DNA of 64,000 bases from JAGOEX01 sp964630905 (GCA_964630905.1 CAZVWR010000010.1:16535-80534), one strand, 5' to 3'. Positions 1 to 14,177 are shown, counted from the first letter of the stretch. The notes: a model not told the origin generated them from the letters alone. Numbers and translations: made by a program.

Positions 1-120
1 TATTGCAGAGCGATAAAACTGAATCAGGAAAATACTGAAAAGGTTGTCAGTGATTTTCTTAAAGCGAAGAACAGATCTTCAAAGAATGAAGGCAATATCA
101 GGACTGAAGGTGAAATCTAA
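1..120 (+). CDS. C-terminal end of an unknown protein (partial)
   Basis: The frame is open from the first base of the window to a TAA at 118-120, giving 39 residues. The tail is hydrophilic and Lys/Asn/Glu-rich with no motif I recognise. Its stop codon overlaps the start of the following kinase gene (TAATG), so the two are probably co-transcribed and translationally coupled. The start and the identity lie upstream of the window. Confidence 0.6.
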   Translation, partial: YCRAIKLNQENTEKVVSDFLKAKNRSSKNEGNIRTEGEI

Positions 121-1505
121 TGCTTGATAAATTTGACAATTACCAGCTCTTATCAAAGATTGCTACAGGCGGTATGGCGGAGATATTTCTTGCCAAACAT
201 ATAAATTCGCCAGTTAATTCTATGCCGATAGCAATAAAAAAGGTTTTAAAACAATTCAGCACCAATACAGTTTTGATCAAGATGTTCCTTGCAGAAGCCC
301 GCATAATATGCAACATCAATCATGAAAATATCGTAAGGATCTATGATTTCGGCAAATATGAGGAACAATATTTCATAGCCATGGAATATGTTTTCGGGCA
401 GAATCTAGGTTCAATTCTGAATAAACTCGGCCAGAAAGGGTCAAAAATGCCTCTCAATCTGGTGATAGAGGTGCTTCTGGGTGTTCTGAGCGGCCTTGAT
501 CATGCTCACAATACGAAAGACAAGAATGGAATTTTTCTTAATGTTGTCCACCTTGACATGAACCCAAACAACATTCTGATCTCTTATGACGGCAAGATAA
601 AAGTCGTTGATTTCGGAATAGCCAATGCAAACTATACAAAAAAAGCAAAAGGAAGTCTGGTAAGCATTCAGGGTACTTACGGGTATCTTTCGCCCGAGCA
701 GTGCAGAGAAGGGCAGGTAGACAGAAGAAGTGATATTTTCTCTGTAGGCATAATTCTTTATGAAATGCTCACAGGACAGCCGCTTTACAAGCATCTTGAA
801 AACGATGCAACGATACTTAATGCAATACTTAATGAAGAAATTCCCCATATAAAGAAAGTGGTTCCTGATATTGACCATAGACTTGCTGAGATTGTAATGA
901 AAGCGCTTGAAAAAAATCAGAAGAACAGATATGCAACGGCTCTTGATATGAGAGAAGATCTTCTGATGATATACAATTCACTCGAATTTGATCCTAATAC
1001 AGAATCATTGCAGTCACTCCTGAAAAAAATGTTCCCGTCGCATTTCATAAAGATGACGAAAGTTATTGAAAGGGCGCAGACAGAGTACCTTATGGATGAG
1101 CTTTTTAAAGATATCGGTGAACTTGAAGAACTTGACATGAAGGAAAAGATCAGGGTTAAACAGCAGGAACAGGCGGAAGAAAAGAAAAGAGAGGGTATCC
1201 TTCCTTCTTCAGGAAAGATATTTGCCGCAGGTGTCGCCATTGCCCTGATATTAGTTGCAATCATGAGTTATCTCTTCATAAAACCTGAAGTTGAGTTTGA
1301 ATCGGTTTCAATTTTTTCACAACCCCCTGAAGCGAGTATATATTTAAACGGTGAGGATACTGGAAAACAGACTCCGGCGACACTTGTGCTGGAGCAGGGG
1401 AAAAACTATATAATCGAATTCAGGAAAGATGATCTTATCGGCGGAATGGAGTTCACCCCGACTGAAAAAAACCGTGAAGTGAACATAGTACTCAGAAAAC
1501 GGTAA
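120..1505 (+). CDS. Membrane-anchored Ser/Thr protein kinase with C-terminal PEGA domain
   Basis: A Hanks-type kinase of 461 residues. Visible motifs are the glycine loop (GGMAEIF, about 17-23), the ATP-binding Lys40 in IAIKK, a likely helix-C Glu59, the catalytic loop HLDMNPNN with Asp146 and Asn151, DFG at 164-166 and SPE at 191-193. The usual Arg of HRD is Leu here. A charged linker leads to one transmembrane segment (about 367-387), and a PEGA domain (about 398-440) would lie outside the cytoplasm, so an envelope signal could be sensed. The ATG overlaps the upstream stop. The Hsp33-like and NAD kinase genes follow closely, which suggests a stress-response operon; that is inference. Confidence 0.92.
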   Translation: MLDKFDNYQLLSKIATGGMAEIFLAKHINSPVNSMPIAIKKVLKQFSTNTVLIKMFLAEARIICNINHENIVRIYDFGKYEEQYFIAMEYVFGQNLGSILNKLGQKGSKMPLNLVIEVLLGVLSGLDHAHNTKDKNGIFLNVVHLDMNPNNILISYDGKIKVVDFGIANANYTKKAKGSLVSIQGTYGYLSPEQCREGQVDRRSDIFSVGIILYEMLTGQPLYKHLENDATILNAILNEEIPHIKKVVPDIDHRLAEIVMKALEKNQKNRYATALDMREDLLMIYNSLEFDPNTESLQSLLKKMFPSHFIKMTKVIERAQTEYLMDELFKDIGELEELDMKEKIRVKQQEQAEEKKREGILPSSGKIFAAGVAIALILVAIMSYLFIKPEVEFESVSIFSQPPEASIYLNGEDTGKQTPATLVLEQGKNYIIEFRKDDLIGGMEFTPTEKNREVNIVLRKR

Positions 1506-1509
1506 TTTT

Positions 1510-2283
1510 ATGACACAGCCTGACCTTTCAGTATATTTTATTAAAGATACCGGACTTTTGTTATCTGTATGTTCAAAGATAGATATAATGAGCCACTATC
1601 TGGATTTTTATATTGAAAAAGGGGTGGAAGCGGTTTCAAAAGAGGGATTTGAAGGGATGAAGAAACTTCTTTCTTTCTGTTGTGCTTTTACAAGATTTCT
1701 ACCGGCTGATACGGTTTTTGGCTGTAATGTTTCTCTTCCTCTTTCAAAAAGGAAATATTTCTGTGTTTTTGATGTCGGTTCAAAAACATTTGTAGCCCGT
1801 TCCCACAGTTGGATACCTAAGGAATATGATAAGAATCCAAGGCTTGCGGTGCAGAAGATCTCAGTATCATCTGACATAAATTCTGTCAGCATGGTGGACT
1901 GTTTTGAAGAGCCGGAAGATGACATGATAATTAATAAGCTCATTGACAGGTATTTTGAAGTTCACGGAGACGGTCTTTTCAAGGTTTTTGAAGGAAATTC
2001 CGGTTTTTTTGTTGTTTCATTTTTAAGCGGAGGGAGCAGAGAAGAGCTTTTTGATCTGGTTCCTGCCGATATTGAGAGATTTGTTGAAACTTCTGAAAAA
2101 GCTGATAAGTATTTTTATAAATTCAAATGCGGTTGTGATGTTCAGAGGATGCTTTCGGTGTTTTCGGTGATATCGAAAGGTGATATAGACTACCTTTTTG
2201 AGAACGGAGATGAAATATCAGTAGATTGTCCCAGATGCGGATTGAAATATAAGTACAAAAGAGGTGACCTTGAGAAAAATTAA
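1510..2283 (+). CDS. hslO: Divergent Hsp33-like redox-regulated chaperone
   Basis: A protein of 257 residues. Its last 54 residues carry the Hsp33 zinc module: Cys207-x-Cys209 in KCGCD, a helical linker, then Cys240-x2-Cys243 in CPRC, followed by the usual short charged tail. In the family these four cysteines bind zinc in the reduced, inactive state and form disulphides when the chaperone is activated by oxidation. The N-terminal two thirds is shorter than the usual Hsp33 core and its typical motifs are not obvious to me, so the assignment rests on the C-terminus. The gene starts four bases after the kinase and overlaps the NAD kinase start. It could be a diverged paralogue with another role. 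Confidence 0.7.
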   Translation: MTQPDLSVYFIKDTGLLLSVCSKIDIMSHYLDFYIEKGVEAVSKEGFEGMKKLLSFCCAFTRFLPADTVFGCNVSLPLSKRKYFCVFDVGSKTFVARSHSWIPKEYDKNPRLAVQKISVSSDINSVSMVDCFEEPEDDMIINKLIDRYFEVHGDGLFKVFEGNSGFFVVSFLSGGSREELFDLVPADIERFVETSEKADKYFYKFKCGCDVQRMLSVFSVISKGDIDYLFENGDEISVDCPRCGLKYKYKRGDLEKN

Positions 2284-3094
2284 CAATATTCTTGTCTATT
2301 TCCGGAAAGACGGAAAAAGGGTCGATGAGCAGAGATCGTTAATGAAATTATTTCTTAAGTATGCAGATTTATATGGTGTTTCAGTTGTTGAGGCAGGGGA
2401 TGAGGATCAGAAAGCCCATCTTGTCATTTCCGGTGGAGGGGACGGCACTTTCCTTGATGCGGCCCGAATTGCATTCCTTTATGATGTTCCGGTAGCCGGA
2501 ATAAATATAGGTCACATGGGTTTTCTTACCGAGATAAATCCGGATGAGTTAAAGATGATAGAGAAGCTTTTCAAAGGTGAATTTGATGTCAATACGAGAA
2601 TGATGATAGATGTTTCTGTTGAAAGGAATGGGCAGGAGATCTTCAGCTATACAGCTTTGAACGAAACGATAGTTCATAGAGAGATAAGTTCTGGTATGAT
2701 CTGTTTCAGCATTGATTATAATGATGAAAAACTTCCTGAATACAAAGGTGACGGGGTGATAATCTCGACTCCGACCGGTTCGACGGCATACAATCTTTCA
2801 TGTAACGGTCCTATCATATATCCGACAGAGAACTCATTTGTCATTAACGCAATTGCACCGCATGCTCTGACACACAGACCGATAGTTCTCCCCGCTGACG
2901 GAACAATAAAAGTCCATTTGAAAGATTGCGGAAAGGCTGTGCTTCTATGCGACGGGAAAAGCAGTGTGGATATTTTTGAAAATGATGAGATAGCGATCAA
3001 AAAGAGTTCAAAAAAACTTCAGGTTGTCTCAAATCCCGACAGAAGTTTCTTCGACATCCTTTCAAATAAACTCCATTTCGGAAGAAGGATGTAG
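2264..3094 (+). CDS. nadK: NAD kinase
   Basis: Phosphorylates NAD to NADP in the cytoplasm. Diagnostic motifs are GGGDGTFLDA, the loop NIGHMGFLTEI, and TPTGSTAYNLS before GPIIYP, all typical of bacterial NadK/PpnK; 276 residues is normal length. The frame opens with GTG at 2264, but an AGAGG at 2260-2264 sits five bases before an in-frame TTG at 2270, so the true start may be that TTG. The gene overlaps the end of the Hsp33-like gene. NADPH supply and redox chaperoning in one operon with a kinase fit an oxidative-stress unit. Confidence 0.95.
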   Translation: MTLRKINNILVYFRKDGKRVDEQRSLMKLFLKYADLYGVSVVEAGDEDQKAHLVISGGGDGTFLDAARIAFLYDVPVAGINIGHMGFLTEINPDELKMIEKLFKGEFDVNTRMMIDVSVERNGQEIFSYTALNETIVHREISSGMICFSIDYNDEKLPEYKGDGVIISTPTGSTAYNLSCNGPIIYPTENSFVINAIAPHALTHRPIVLPADGTIKVHLKDCGKAVLLCDGKSSVDIFENDEIAIKKSSKKLQVVSNPDRSFFDILSNKLHFGRRM

Positions 3095-3257
3095 CTAAAA
3101 TTAAAATTAGCAATTTCAATCACTTGATTAATTTCTGGATTTGAGATAATCTAACTCGTTAATTATTTGAATTTCAAGGGTTTTATGAAGGTTGCGATTC
3201 TTATTTTAACATTGTGGCAGAAAGTTGTTAATTTATTGCAATTAAAAGGAGATTTTA

Positions 3258-4370
3258 ATGAGCCGGATAATTTTTGCAGGTTTTCTTCTTTTAAATCTTA
3301 CAGTTGTTTTAACAGGTTGTGAAGAAGGCGACAATAAAAACAAATTTATCGACTATGATTCGGGCATTCAATGGAGTGAGACTGTCGGAGCCGATCTTAC
3401 CGATAGAGAATCGATCAGTTTCTGCAAATCAATGAATGAAAATTATGACATTGACTGGAAACTTCCGACAGTTGAGCAGTTGGCGGATCTTGTAATAAAC
3501 TGTGATGATCTTGATAAATGTCCTGATGCTGATGACGGAAGGTACTCTAAATTCGAAGATTCAGGAAGATTCTGGTCTGAAACCATAGAGTACGATACGG
3601 AAGGTGTTCTGAAAAGTCCAGTTCCTGCAAGGGTTTATTTCGATTTTGATACTCTTGAGGCAGGATATGACAAAGAACCCTTGAAAGGAAAATACAGAGT
3701 CAGGTGTGTGAGGATGATAACAGGTCACAAAAGAGACGAACAGCCATGCTTGTCTCTTCCCCCTGATGCAGAATGGAACAGCGTAAATAAAATAACTCAG
3801 AGTTGGAATGGAACAGAATGGATACCTGCCACAGAGTCGGTATATAGCGAAACTCCAAGTGTTGATGAGTGCAGATTTAAATGTAAAGAAGGATTTGTAA
3901 ACCTTGATAACAGTTGTGTGGAGCCTGAGATCTTTAAAAAATGGTCCAAAAGATCACCAAGTGTAATGAGTGCCGTTTCAGCATACGAATACTGTAAAAA
4001 TCTTGAAGAAAACGGAAATGCTGACTGGAGACTTCCGACAATTTCTGAAATGAGAGCTATCGTTCTGAATTGTCCTCTAATTGAACCGGATGGTGATTGC
4101 GGTGTCACAGATAAGTGTCTTGATAAAAGTAGTTGCTGGGATGACTCGTGTTACGGTTGCGGAATTATAACGGACAAAAGATATTCAAAATTCTGGGACA
4201 CTGAATCATATTTTACTATTTCCCCAAATAAAGAAGGTTGGGAAAATGAATGGAACATCGAGGTTGACACAGAGTATTATTTTGCTTACACATGGGTAAT
4301 TGATTTCAGACTCGGTAGGATTGTGAGCGACTATCTTAAAAATACTAATTATGTCAGGTGTACCCGATAG
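3258..4370 (+). CDS. Lipoprotein with two DUF1566 (Lcl C-terminal-like) domains
   Basis: 370 residues with a signal peptide ending in the lipobox LTGC. Two copies of the DUF1566 fold follow: one with DWKLPTVEQLADLV and a closing VRCVR, the second (from about residue 225) with DWRLPTISEMRAIV and a closing VRCTR. A Cys-rich stretch lies between them. DUF1566 domains are related to the sulfatase-modifying/C-type-lectin-like fold and are common on secreted proteins, but no activity is established for this type. A single-domain relative lies at 51699. The start is preceded by AAAAGGAG. The gene converges on the rhomboid gene 14 bases downstream. Confidence 0.82.
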   Translation: MSRIIFAGFLLLNLTVVLTGCEEGDNKNKFIDYDSGIQWSETVGADLTDRESISFCKSMNENYDIDWKLPTVEQLADLVINCDDLDKCPDADDGRYSKFEDSGRFWSETIEYDTEGVLKSPVPARVYFDFDTLEAGYDKEPLKGKYRVRCVRMITGHKRDEQPCLSLPPDAEWNSVNKITQSWNGTEWIPATESVYSETPSVDECRFKCKEGFVNLDNSCVEPEIFKKWSKRSPSVMSAVSAYEYCKNLEENGNADWRLPTISEMRAIVLNCPLIEPDGDCGVTDKCLDKSSCWDDSCYGCGIITDKRYSKFWDTESYFTISPNKEGWENEWNIEVDTEYYFAYTWVIDFRLGRIVSDYLKNTNYVRCTR

Positions 4371-4384
4371 TTAGACAGTATACA

Positions 4385-5266
4385 TCATAAAGCCCGCATC
4401 CAGCTCAGGATGAAAACAGCCCAGAAAACGATCATGAAAAGTGTTTGAGTTAACCTGCCCGGCAAATCTTTTTTTGAATAAATACGGCCTGTTATGATTC
4501 CAAGAGGGATGCCTGAAAGGAATCCGAACAGGTGTGCCATGAAATCTGTGTTTTCACTGCTTCCAAGCATGGCGAGAAGCCCGAGCGCCGCACCGAAAGG
4601 TATCCACGCATAGGTCTTTTTTTCTCTGAATTTTTCAAAGAACTGCAATCCGGCAAGAACTCCGACCGTTCCGAAAACAGCAGTTGAAGCACCAATGGAA
4701 TTGTGTGCACTTCCGTAAAAATGGGCATTCAGCATATTTCCGGCAAATCCGGAAATAAGATATAAAAGCCACGCATAACCTGTTCCAGTAAGAGTGGCAA
4801 GTGAAAAAACAGCTATGCCTCCAAAGATTATATTGGAAAAAAGATGCTTTATGTCCGCATGAAGAGTGAGCCCTGTCACAGCTCTCCATATCTGACCGTC
4901 AGTTATGGCAGAAGCAGATGACCTTCCGAGCTTGATAAGATCGGCTCCCGGGTTGTCATAAACAATGAAATGAAAAACGGCAAGGGCGGCAAGAGTTGAG
5001 ATGAAATAGAACACATTGACCTTCTGGAATCTTATGTGCCCGAAACGGTTTTTTACCTTATCGATCCTTCCCGATCTTTCATATGAATATATCTCATCAA
5101 CCGCTCTTGAGTGATCTGAAATGTTCACTTCCACGACCCATGAACCGAGCCGGTATATGACATTGTTGGAAATATTTATAGAATCAAGAAGTACTGAATA
5201 TTCCTCGGCAATCCGTTTGTTTTTTGCAGCAATGAAAGCCAAATATGTCTGAGTTTCAACATTCAT
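4385..5266 (-). CDS. Rhomboid-family intramembrane serine protease
   Basis: 293 residues. A soluble N-terminal region of about 80 residues precedes a hydrophobic six-to-seven-helix core. The catalytic dyad is visible as Ser194 in IGASTAVFG and His245 in FMAHLFGFLSG, and HLFSN (Asn145) supplies the usual oxyanion-stabilising Asn. The family cuts transmembrane segments of membrane substrates. It is transcribed divergently from pgsB and converges on the DUF1566 lipoprotein gene. No clear ribosome-binding site precedes the ATG. Confidence 0.93.
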   Translation of the reverse strand: MNVETQTYLAFIAAKNKRIAEEYSVLLDSINISNNVIYRLGSWVVEVNISDHSRAVDEIYSYERSGRIDKVKNRFGHIRFQKVNVFYFISTLAALAVFHFIVYDNPGADLIKLGRSSASAITDGQIWRAVTGLTLHADIKHLFSNIIFGGIAVFSLATLTGTGYAWLLYLISGFAGNMLNAHFYGSAHNSIGASTAVFGTVGVLAGLQFFEKFREKKTYAWIPFGAALGLLAMLGSSENTDFMAHLFGFLSGIPLGIITGRIYSKKDLPGRLTQTLFMIVFWAVFILSWMRAL

Positions 5267-5398
5267 GAACGGTTTTTATAAACACTGAGGAGAGAAAATC
5301 AATGGTGAATCGGGCGTTAGAAAATCTTTTCAAAAAAAAATAAGTGAATATCATTCATCTGTTTTTAGTTTTAGCAGTTCTCAATAAGGAGATAGTAG

Positions 5399-6589
5399 TT
5401 GACTTTATATATTCTGCTTGCCGTTCTGCTTGCATCTGTTGCCGCCGGAATTTTTGAGAGCAGGAAACATCAGGCAAATCTAAAAAAGATATCTGTAAGG
5501 ATCCATGTGAATGGAACAAGGGGAAAATCATCAGTCACCCGCCTTATTGCCGCAGGTCTGAATGCCGGCGGAATAAAAACTTTTGCAAAGACGACGGGAA
5601 CCGTTCCGAGAGTTATAACCCCTGACGGCGAAGAATTTGCAGTTTACAGACCAAGCGGGGCCAACATAATTGAGCAGTTGAGAATTGTTAACTTTGCGGC
5701 AAAGAACGGGGCACAGGCACTTGTAATAGAGTGCATGGCTTTAAATCCTGCATATCAGGCACTTTGTGAACTTAAGCTTGTCAGATCAACGATCGGAGTG
5801 ATAACAAATGCAAGGGCAGATCACCTTGATGTCATGGGGCCTGATGAAGTTTCAGTTGCCAAGGCACTTCTTGGAACAACCCCTTTGAACGGAACACTTT
5901 TTACCTGCGAAGAGGACTATGTCGAGCTTTTTAAGTCCACCGGAAAGGATAGAGGGACAAATGTTGAAATAATAGGTAAAGAGATCTATGCTGATATTCC
6001 TTCAGAGTGGATGGACGGCTTTTCCTATATTGAACACAAGGAAAATGTTGCACTGGCTCTCGCTGTGTGCGAAAAGGCAGGGGTAAAGCCTGACATGGCA
6101 ATAAAAGGGATGCACCATGTCCAGCCCGATACCGGTGCTATGAACGAATATGTTGTCGAATGGTTCGGCAGGGACCTTGTTTTTGTGAATGGGTTTGCTG
6201 CCAACGACCCTGAATCAACCGAAATGATATGGGAGATGGCTCTGACAAGGAACAGCGGTGCAAAAAAGAAAATAATGGTTGTCAACTGCCGTTCAGACAG
6301 GCCTGAAAGATCTGATCAGACAGGGTATTCGATCATAAACTGGAAAAAGGCGGATCACTATATTGCAGTAGGAACAGGGACATACATTTTCATAAAGGCG
6401 GCTGTAAGGGCAGGCGTATCCGCATCAAGAGTTATTGATATGGAAAACGAAGATGCCGCCCGTATTTTTGAAAAGATCGTTGAGATGTCAGAGGGGCGGA
6501 CTCTGATAATGGGCGTCTGCAACATCAAGGGGGCAGGAATGGAGCTGGTAAAATATTTCTCAAACCGTTCTCATAAGGACAAGAGGTGA
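5399..6589 (+). CDS. pgsB: Poly-gamma-glutamate synthase subunit PgsB/CapB
   Basis: The ATP-dependent Mur-ligase-like catalytic subunit of poly-gamma-glutamate synthesis. An N-terminal membrane anchor precedes the nucleotide loop NGTRGKSS at 38-45, the strongest family signature, and 396 residues is the normal length. The start is a TTG at 5399, chosen because AAGGAG at 5386-5391 lies seven bases upstream and no ATG is available. pgsC starts four bases after its stop. The product would be a capsule or secreted polyanion. Confidence 0.93.
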   Translation: MTLYILLAVLLASVAAGIFESRKHQANLKKISVRIHVNGTRGKSSVTRLIAAGLNAGGIKTFAKTTGTVPRVITPDGEEFAVYRPSGANIIEQLRIVNFAAKNGAQALVIECMALNPAYQALCELKLVRSTIGVITNARADHLDVMGPDEVSVAKALLGTTPLNGTLFTCEEDYVELFKSTGKDRGTNVEIIGKEIYADIPSEWMDGFSYIEHKENVALALAVCEKAGVKPDMAIKGMHHVQPDTGAMNEYVVEWFGRDLVFVNGFAANDPESTEMIWEMALTRNSGAKKKIMVVNCRSDRPERSDQTGYSIINWKKADHYIAVGTGTYIFIKAAVRAGVSASRVIDMENEDAARIFEKIVEMSEGRTLIMGVCNIKGAGMELVKYFSNRSHKDKR

Positions 6590-6593
6590 AAAA

Positions 6594-7048
6594 ATGGGAC
6601 AGTTAATGACTTTGTCCATAGGTATGGGACTTGTGATAAGTCTTCTTTTCAGCGAACTTCTGGGCGTTGCCGCCGGAGGGATGATCGTTCCCGGTTATGT
6701 GGCACTTCATCTTGACAGCCCTGTCACAGTAATATTTACCCTTGCTGTTTCTTGGCTGACATGGATGACTGTAAGGATGATAAGCACGGTAATGATCGTT
6801 TACGGCAGAAGAAGAACTGTAATAATGCTTCTTGTCGGTTTTCTTTACGGAGCTTTTTTCAGAAGCATAGGATATATCGAAACCGTTTCGCTGATGTTCG
6901 ATCTTACAATAATCGGATACCTCATCCCTGGGCTTATTGCGATCTGGATCGAAAAACAGGGACTTGTCGAAACATTCTCAACACTTATAACATCAAGTGT
7001 AATAGTCCGCCTGCTCCTCATTTTAATAACAGGGGGGGAGAACTTATA

Positions 7049-7049
<1 letters not shown>
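6594..7049 (+). CDS. pgsC: Poly-gamma-glutamate biosynthesis protein PgsC/CapC
   Basis: A small integral membrane protein of 151 residues made almost entirely of hydrophobic helices, starting MGQLMTLSIGMG and containing the family stretch around SELLGVAAGGMIVPGYVAL. PgsC associates with PgsB in the membrane and is needed for polymer synthesis. Its stop codon overlaps the ATG of the next gene (TAATG). Size, position after pgsB and hydrophobic pattern agree. Confidence 0.93.
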
Positions 7050-11785
<4,736 letters not shown>

Positions 11786-11822
11786 TTTCAAAATATCTAT
11801 AAATAAATTTCACCTAAATTAT

Positions 11823-11850
11823 TTGACCATAGTTGATGTTTCGCTATAAT
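11823..11850 (+). promoter_or_regulatory. Strong sigma70-type promoter of the biosynthetic cluster
   Basis: TTGACC at 11823-11828, a 16-base spacer and a perfect TATAAT at 11845-11850. The ammonia-lyase ATG is 55 bases downstream. It is the only clear promoter before the seven closely spaced genes that end at 18598. Confidence 0.75.
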
Positions 11851-11905
11851 CTTTCGGCTGTTTTTTGAGAATTTTGATAACTCTTTTGGCAGGACGGGAA
11901 AAAAA

Positions 11906-13441
11906 ATGATCACAATAGGTGCAAGATACATCACTTTTGATGACTTTATTGATATAGTTTTTAAATCTGAAAAGGTTGAACTTTCTTTTGAAGCGGTTGC
12001 GGAAGTTGAGGAGAATTTCAATTTTCTTAAAAGCTTTTCAAAAAACCGGACAATTTACGGAATTAACACCGGTTTCGGTCCGATGGCAAGATACAAAATT
12101 GCAGATGAGGATGTTGAACAGCTTCAGCTCAATCTGATCAGAAGTCATGCCGCCGGAACAGGAAAGATACTTCCCGATATTTATGCAAGGGGTGTCGTTC
12201 TTGCCCGTCTTAACTCGCTCATGCTTGCCAGAAGCGGTGTTCATCCTGATGTTGTGAAACTTCTTGCCGATTTTATCAACAACAACATTTCACCAGTCAT
12301 TTTTGAACACGGCGGAGTGGGTGCAAGCGGAGATCTTGTTCAGCTTGCACATCTTGCTCTTAACCTCATCGGGGAAGGGGAAGTATACCTCAACGGAAAT
12401 ATCGTTACTGCTTCAACAGCATTTAAAAAATGTAGTCTGGAGCCGATAAAAATGCATCTTCGCGAAGGACTTGCACTCATTAACGGAACATCTGTCATGA
12501 CTGCAATCGGGCTTAATAACCTTTATCAGTCAAAGCGGCTGTTTGACTGGATGATAGGGGCAAGTGCCATCATGATGGAAGTGGTTGAATGTTATGATGA
12601 CCACTATTCAATTGAGACAAACAGCGTGAAACTTCATTCCTCACAGAATACTGTCGCAGTAAAACTTTCAAAACTTCTCAACGGAAGTTCATTAGTCAAA
12701 AGCAGAAAGATAAATATGTACGATACTGAGCTTGCTCCCGGTTATATTGATGAAAAGGTTCAGGAATTTTATTCGATCAGGTGTGTCCCTCAAGTTCTTG
12801 GACCTGTGCTTGAAACACTCAATTTTTCTGAAAAAATACTGATAGATGAGATAAATTCAGTCAACGACAATCCGGTCATTGACCACACGAATCAATTTGT
12901 CTATCACGGCGGAAATTTCCACGGTGATTTTGTTTCTCTTGAAATGGACAAGATGAAAATTGCAGTTACAAAACTCACGATGTTATCCGAAAGACAGCTT
13001 AATTATCTGATGAATCCGAAACTTAACGAAAAGCTTCCTCCTTTTGTAAATCTGGGCAGACCGGGATTTAATTACGGAATGCAGGCGGCACAGTTCACCG
13101 CAGTCTCAACTACGGCTGAAAACCAGACTTTATGCTTCCCCAACTGTGTTCACTCCATTCCCAGCAATAATGACAATCAGGATGTTGTAAGTATGGGAAC
13201 TAACTCGGCAAATATTGCAAGAACTGTTATAGATAATGCCTTTGAGGTCGTAGCGATCGAACTTATGGCACTCATTCAGGCAGTTGACTGTCTTGACTGT
13301 TCACCAAAAATGTCGGTTAATACCGCTGAAATATATAGCAATTTAAGGAAGATAGTCCCAGCTTTTAAAGAGGATTCTCCAAAATATATGCAGATCAGAC
13401 AGATGAAGGAACACATTTATAACAATGATTTTACAGTTTGA
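11906..13441 (+). CDS. Aromatic amino acid ammonia-lyase (MIO family, HAL/PAL/TAL)
   Basis: 511 residues. The MIO-forming Ala140-Ser141-Gly142 lies in GGVGASGD, and the catalytic Tyr51 in YGINTGFG. The enzyme removes ammonia non-oxidatively from His, Phe or Tyr. The selectivity pair Ser80-His81 (RSHAAGTG) looks like histidine ammonia-lyase, while NQDVVSMG near residue 424 looks like PAL/TAL, where HAL has a Glu. Its neighbours are fatty-acid-type enzymes rather than hut genes, so production of a cinnamate-type starter acid is more likely than histidine catabolism. The substrate remains open. First gene of the cluster. Confidence 0.9.
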   Translation: MITIGARYITFDDFIDIVFKSEKVELSFEAVAEVEENFNFLKSFSKNRTIYGINTGFGPMARYKIADEDVEQLQLNLIRSHAAGTGKILPDIYARGVVLARLNSLMLARSGVHPDVVKLLADFINNNISPVIFEHGGVGASGDLVQLAHLALNLIGEGEVYLNGNIVTASTAFKKCSLEPIKMHLREGLALINGTSVMTAIGLNNLYQSKRLFDWMIGASAIMMEVVECYDDHYSIETNSVKLHSSQNTVAVKLSKLLNGSSLVKSRKINMYDTELAPGYIDEKVQEFYSIRCVPQVLGPVLETLNFSEKILIDEINSVNDNPVIDHTNQFVYHGGNFHGDFVSLEMDKMKIAVTKLTMLSERQLNYLMNPKLNEKLPPFVNLGRPGFNYGMQAAQFTAVSTTAENQTLCFPNCVHSIPSNNDNQDVVSMGTNSANIARTVIDNAFEVVAIELMALIQAVDCLDCSPKMSVNTAEIYSNLRKIVPAFKEDSPKYMQIRQMKEHIYNNDFTV

Positions 13442-13448
13442 GGACGAT

Positions 13449-14177
13449 ATGAAAATTGCACTTGTTACCGGCGGATCAAGAGGAATAGGCAAAGCGGTTT
13501 CGCTGAAACTTGCAACCGACGGTCTCCATGTAATAATAAATTACCGCAGCAATGATGTTGAAGCGATCAAAACACTTGAAATTATTAAAGAAAATGGCGG
13601 AAGCGGCGAACTGCTTAAATTTGATGTTGCAGACCGTGAAGAAGTGAGAAAGGTCATTGACGGGTGGAAATCGGCAAATCCTGATAAATTCATTGAAGTC
13701 CTTGTAAATAATGCGGGAATAAGAAAGGACAATCTCCTTATGTCAATGGAAGATTCAGAGTGGGATTCAGTTATCAACACTAATCTCAACTCTTTCTATT
13801 CAGTTACTTCCTCAGTAATAAAGGAGATGATGTACAATAAATCTGGTCGTATCGTGAACATAGCAAGTCTTTCAGGAATAAAAGGACTTCCCGGACAGAC
13901 GAACTATTCAGCATCGAAAGCCGGAATGATCGGTGCGGCAAAAGCGCTTGCTCAGGAAGTCGGAAGAAGGGGAATGACCGTAAATGTTGTTGCTCCGGGG
14001 TTTATTCATACAGAAATGATAGAGGGGATAAACGAGTCTGATTTCAGGAAACTTATCCCTCTTGGACGGTTCGGAAAACCTGAGGAAGTTGCAAATGTGG
14101 TCTCTTTCCTTGTGTCGGATGCCGCTTCTTACATTACAGGTGAAGTTATTTCGGTGAATGGCGGATTGTATACATAA
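13449..14177 (+). CDS. 3-oxoacyl-ACP reductase (FabG-type SDR)
   Basis: An NADPH-dependent short-chain dehydrogenase of 242 residues. It has the cofactor loop TGGSRGIG, NNAG, and the catalytic NYSASK (Tyr-x3-Lys). The start is ATG 13449 with GAGG five bases upstream; the earlier in-frame ATG at 13425 overlaps the lyase gene and has no ribosome-binding site. It probably reduces the beta-keto group formed by the adjacent ketosynthase during chain extension. Its place between the lyase and the ketosynthase makes a role in primary fatty acid synthesis alone less likely. Confidence 0.92.
   Translation: MKIALVTGGSRGIGKAVSLKLATDGLHVIINYRSNDVEAIKTLEIIKENGGSGELLKFDVADREEVRKVIDGWKSANPDKFIEVLVNNAGIRKDNLLMSMEDSEWDSVINTNLNSFYSVTSSVIKEMMYNKSGRIVNIASLSGIKGLPGQTNYSASKAGMIGAAKALAQEVGRRGMTVNVVAPGFIHTEMIEGINESDFRKLIPLGRFGKPEEVANVVSFLVSDAASYITGEVISVNGGLYT

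Noticed and set aside
3095..3120. Possible terminator after nadK (GCTAA with TTAGC)
   Set aside because: The stem is five AT-rich base pairs with an eight-base loop and no T run follows.
6752..7048. N-terminal extension of the PgsW frame
   Set aside because: It lies wholly inside pgsC in another frame; the ATG at 7049 has a G-rich ribosome-binding site and gives the expected length and membrane anchor.
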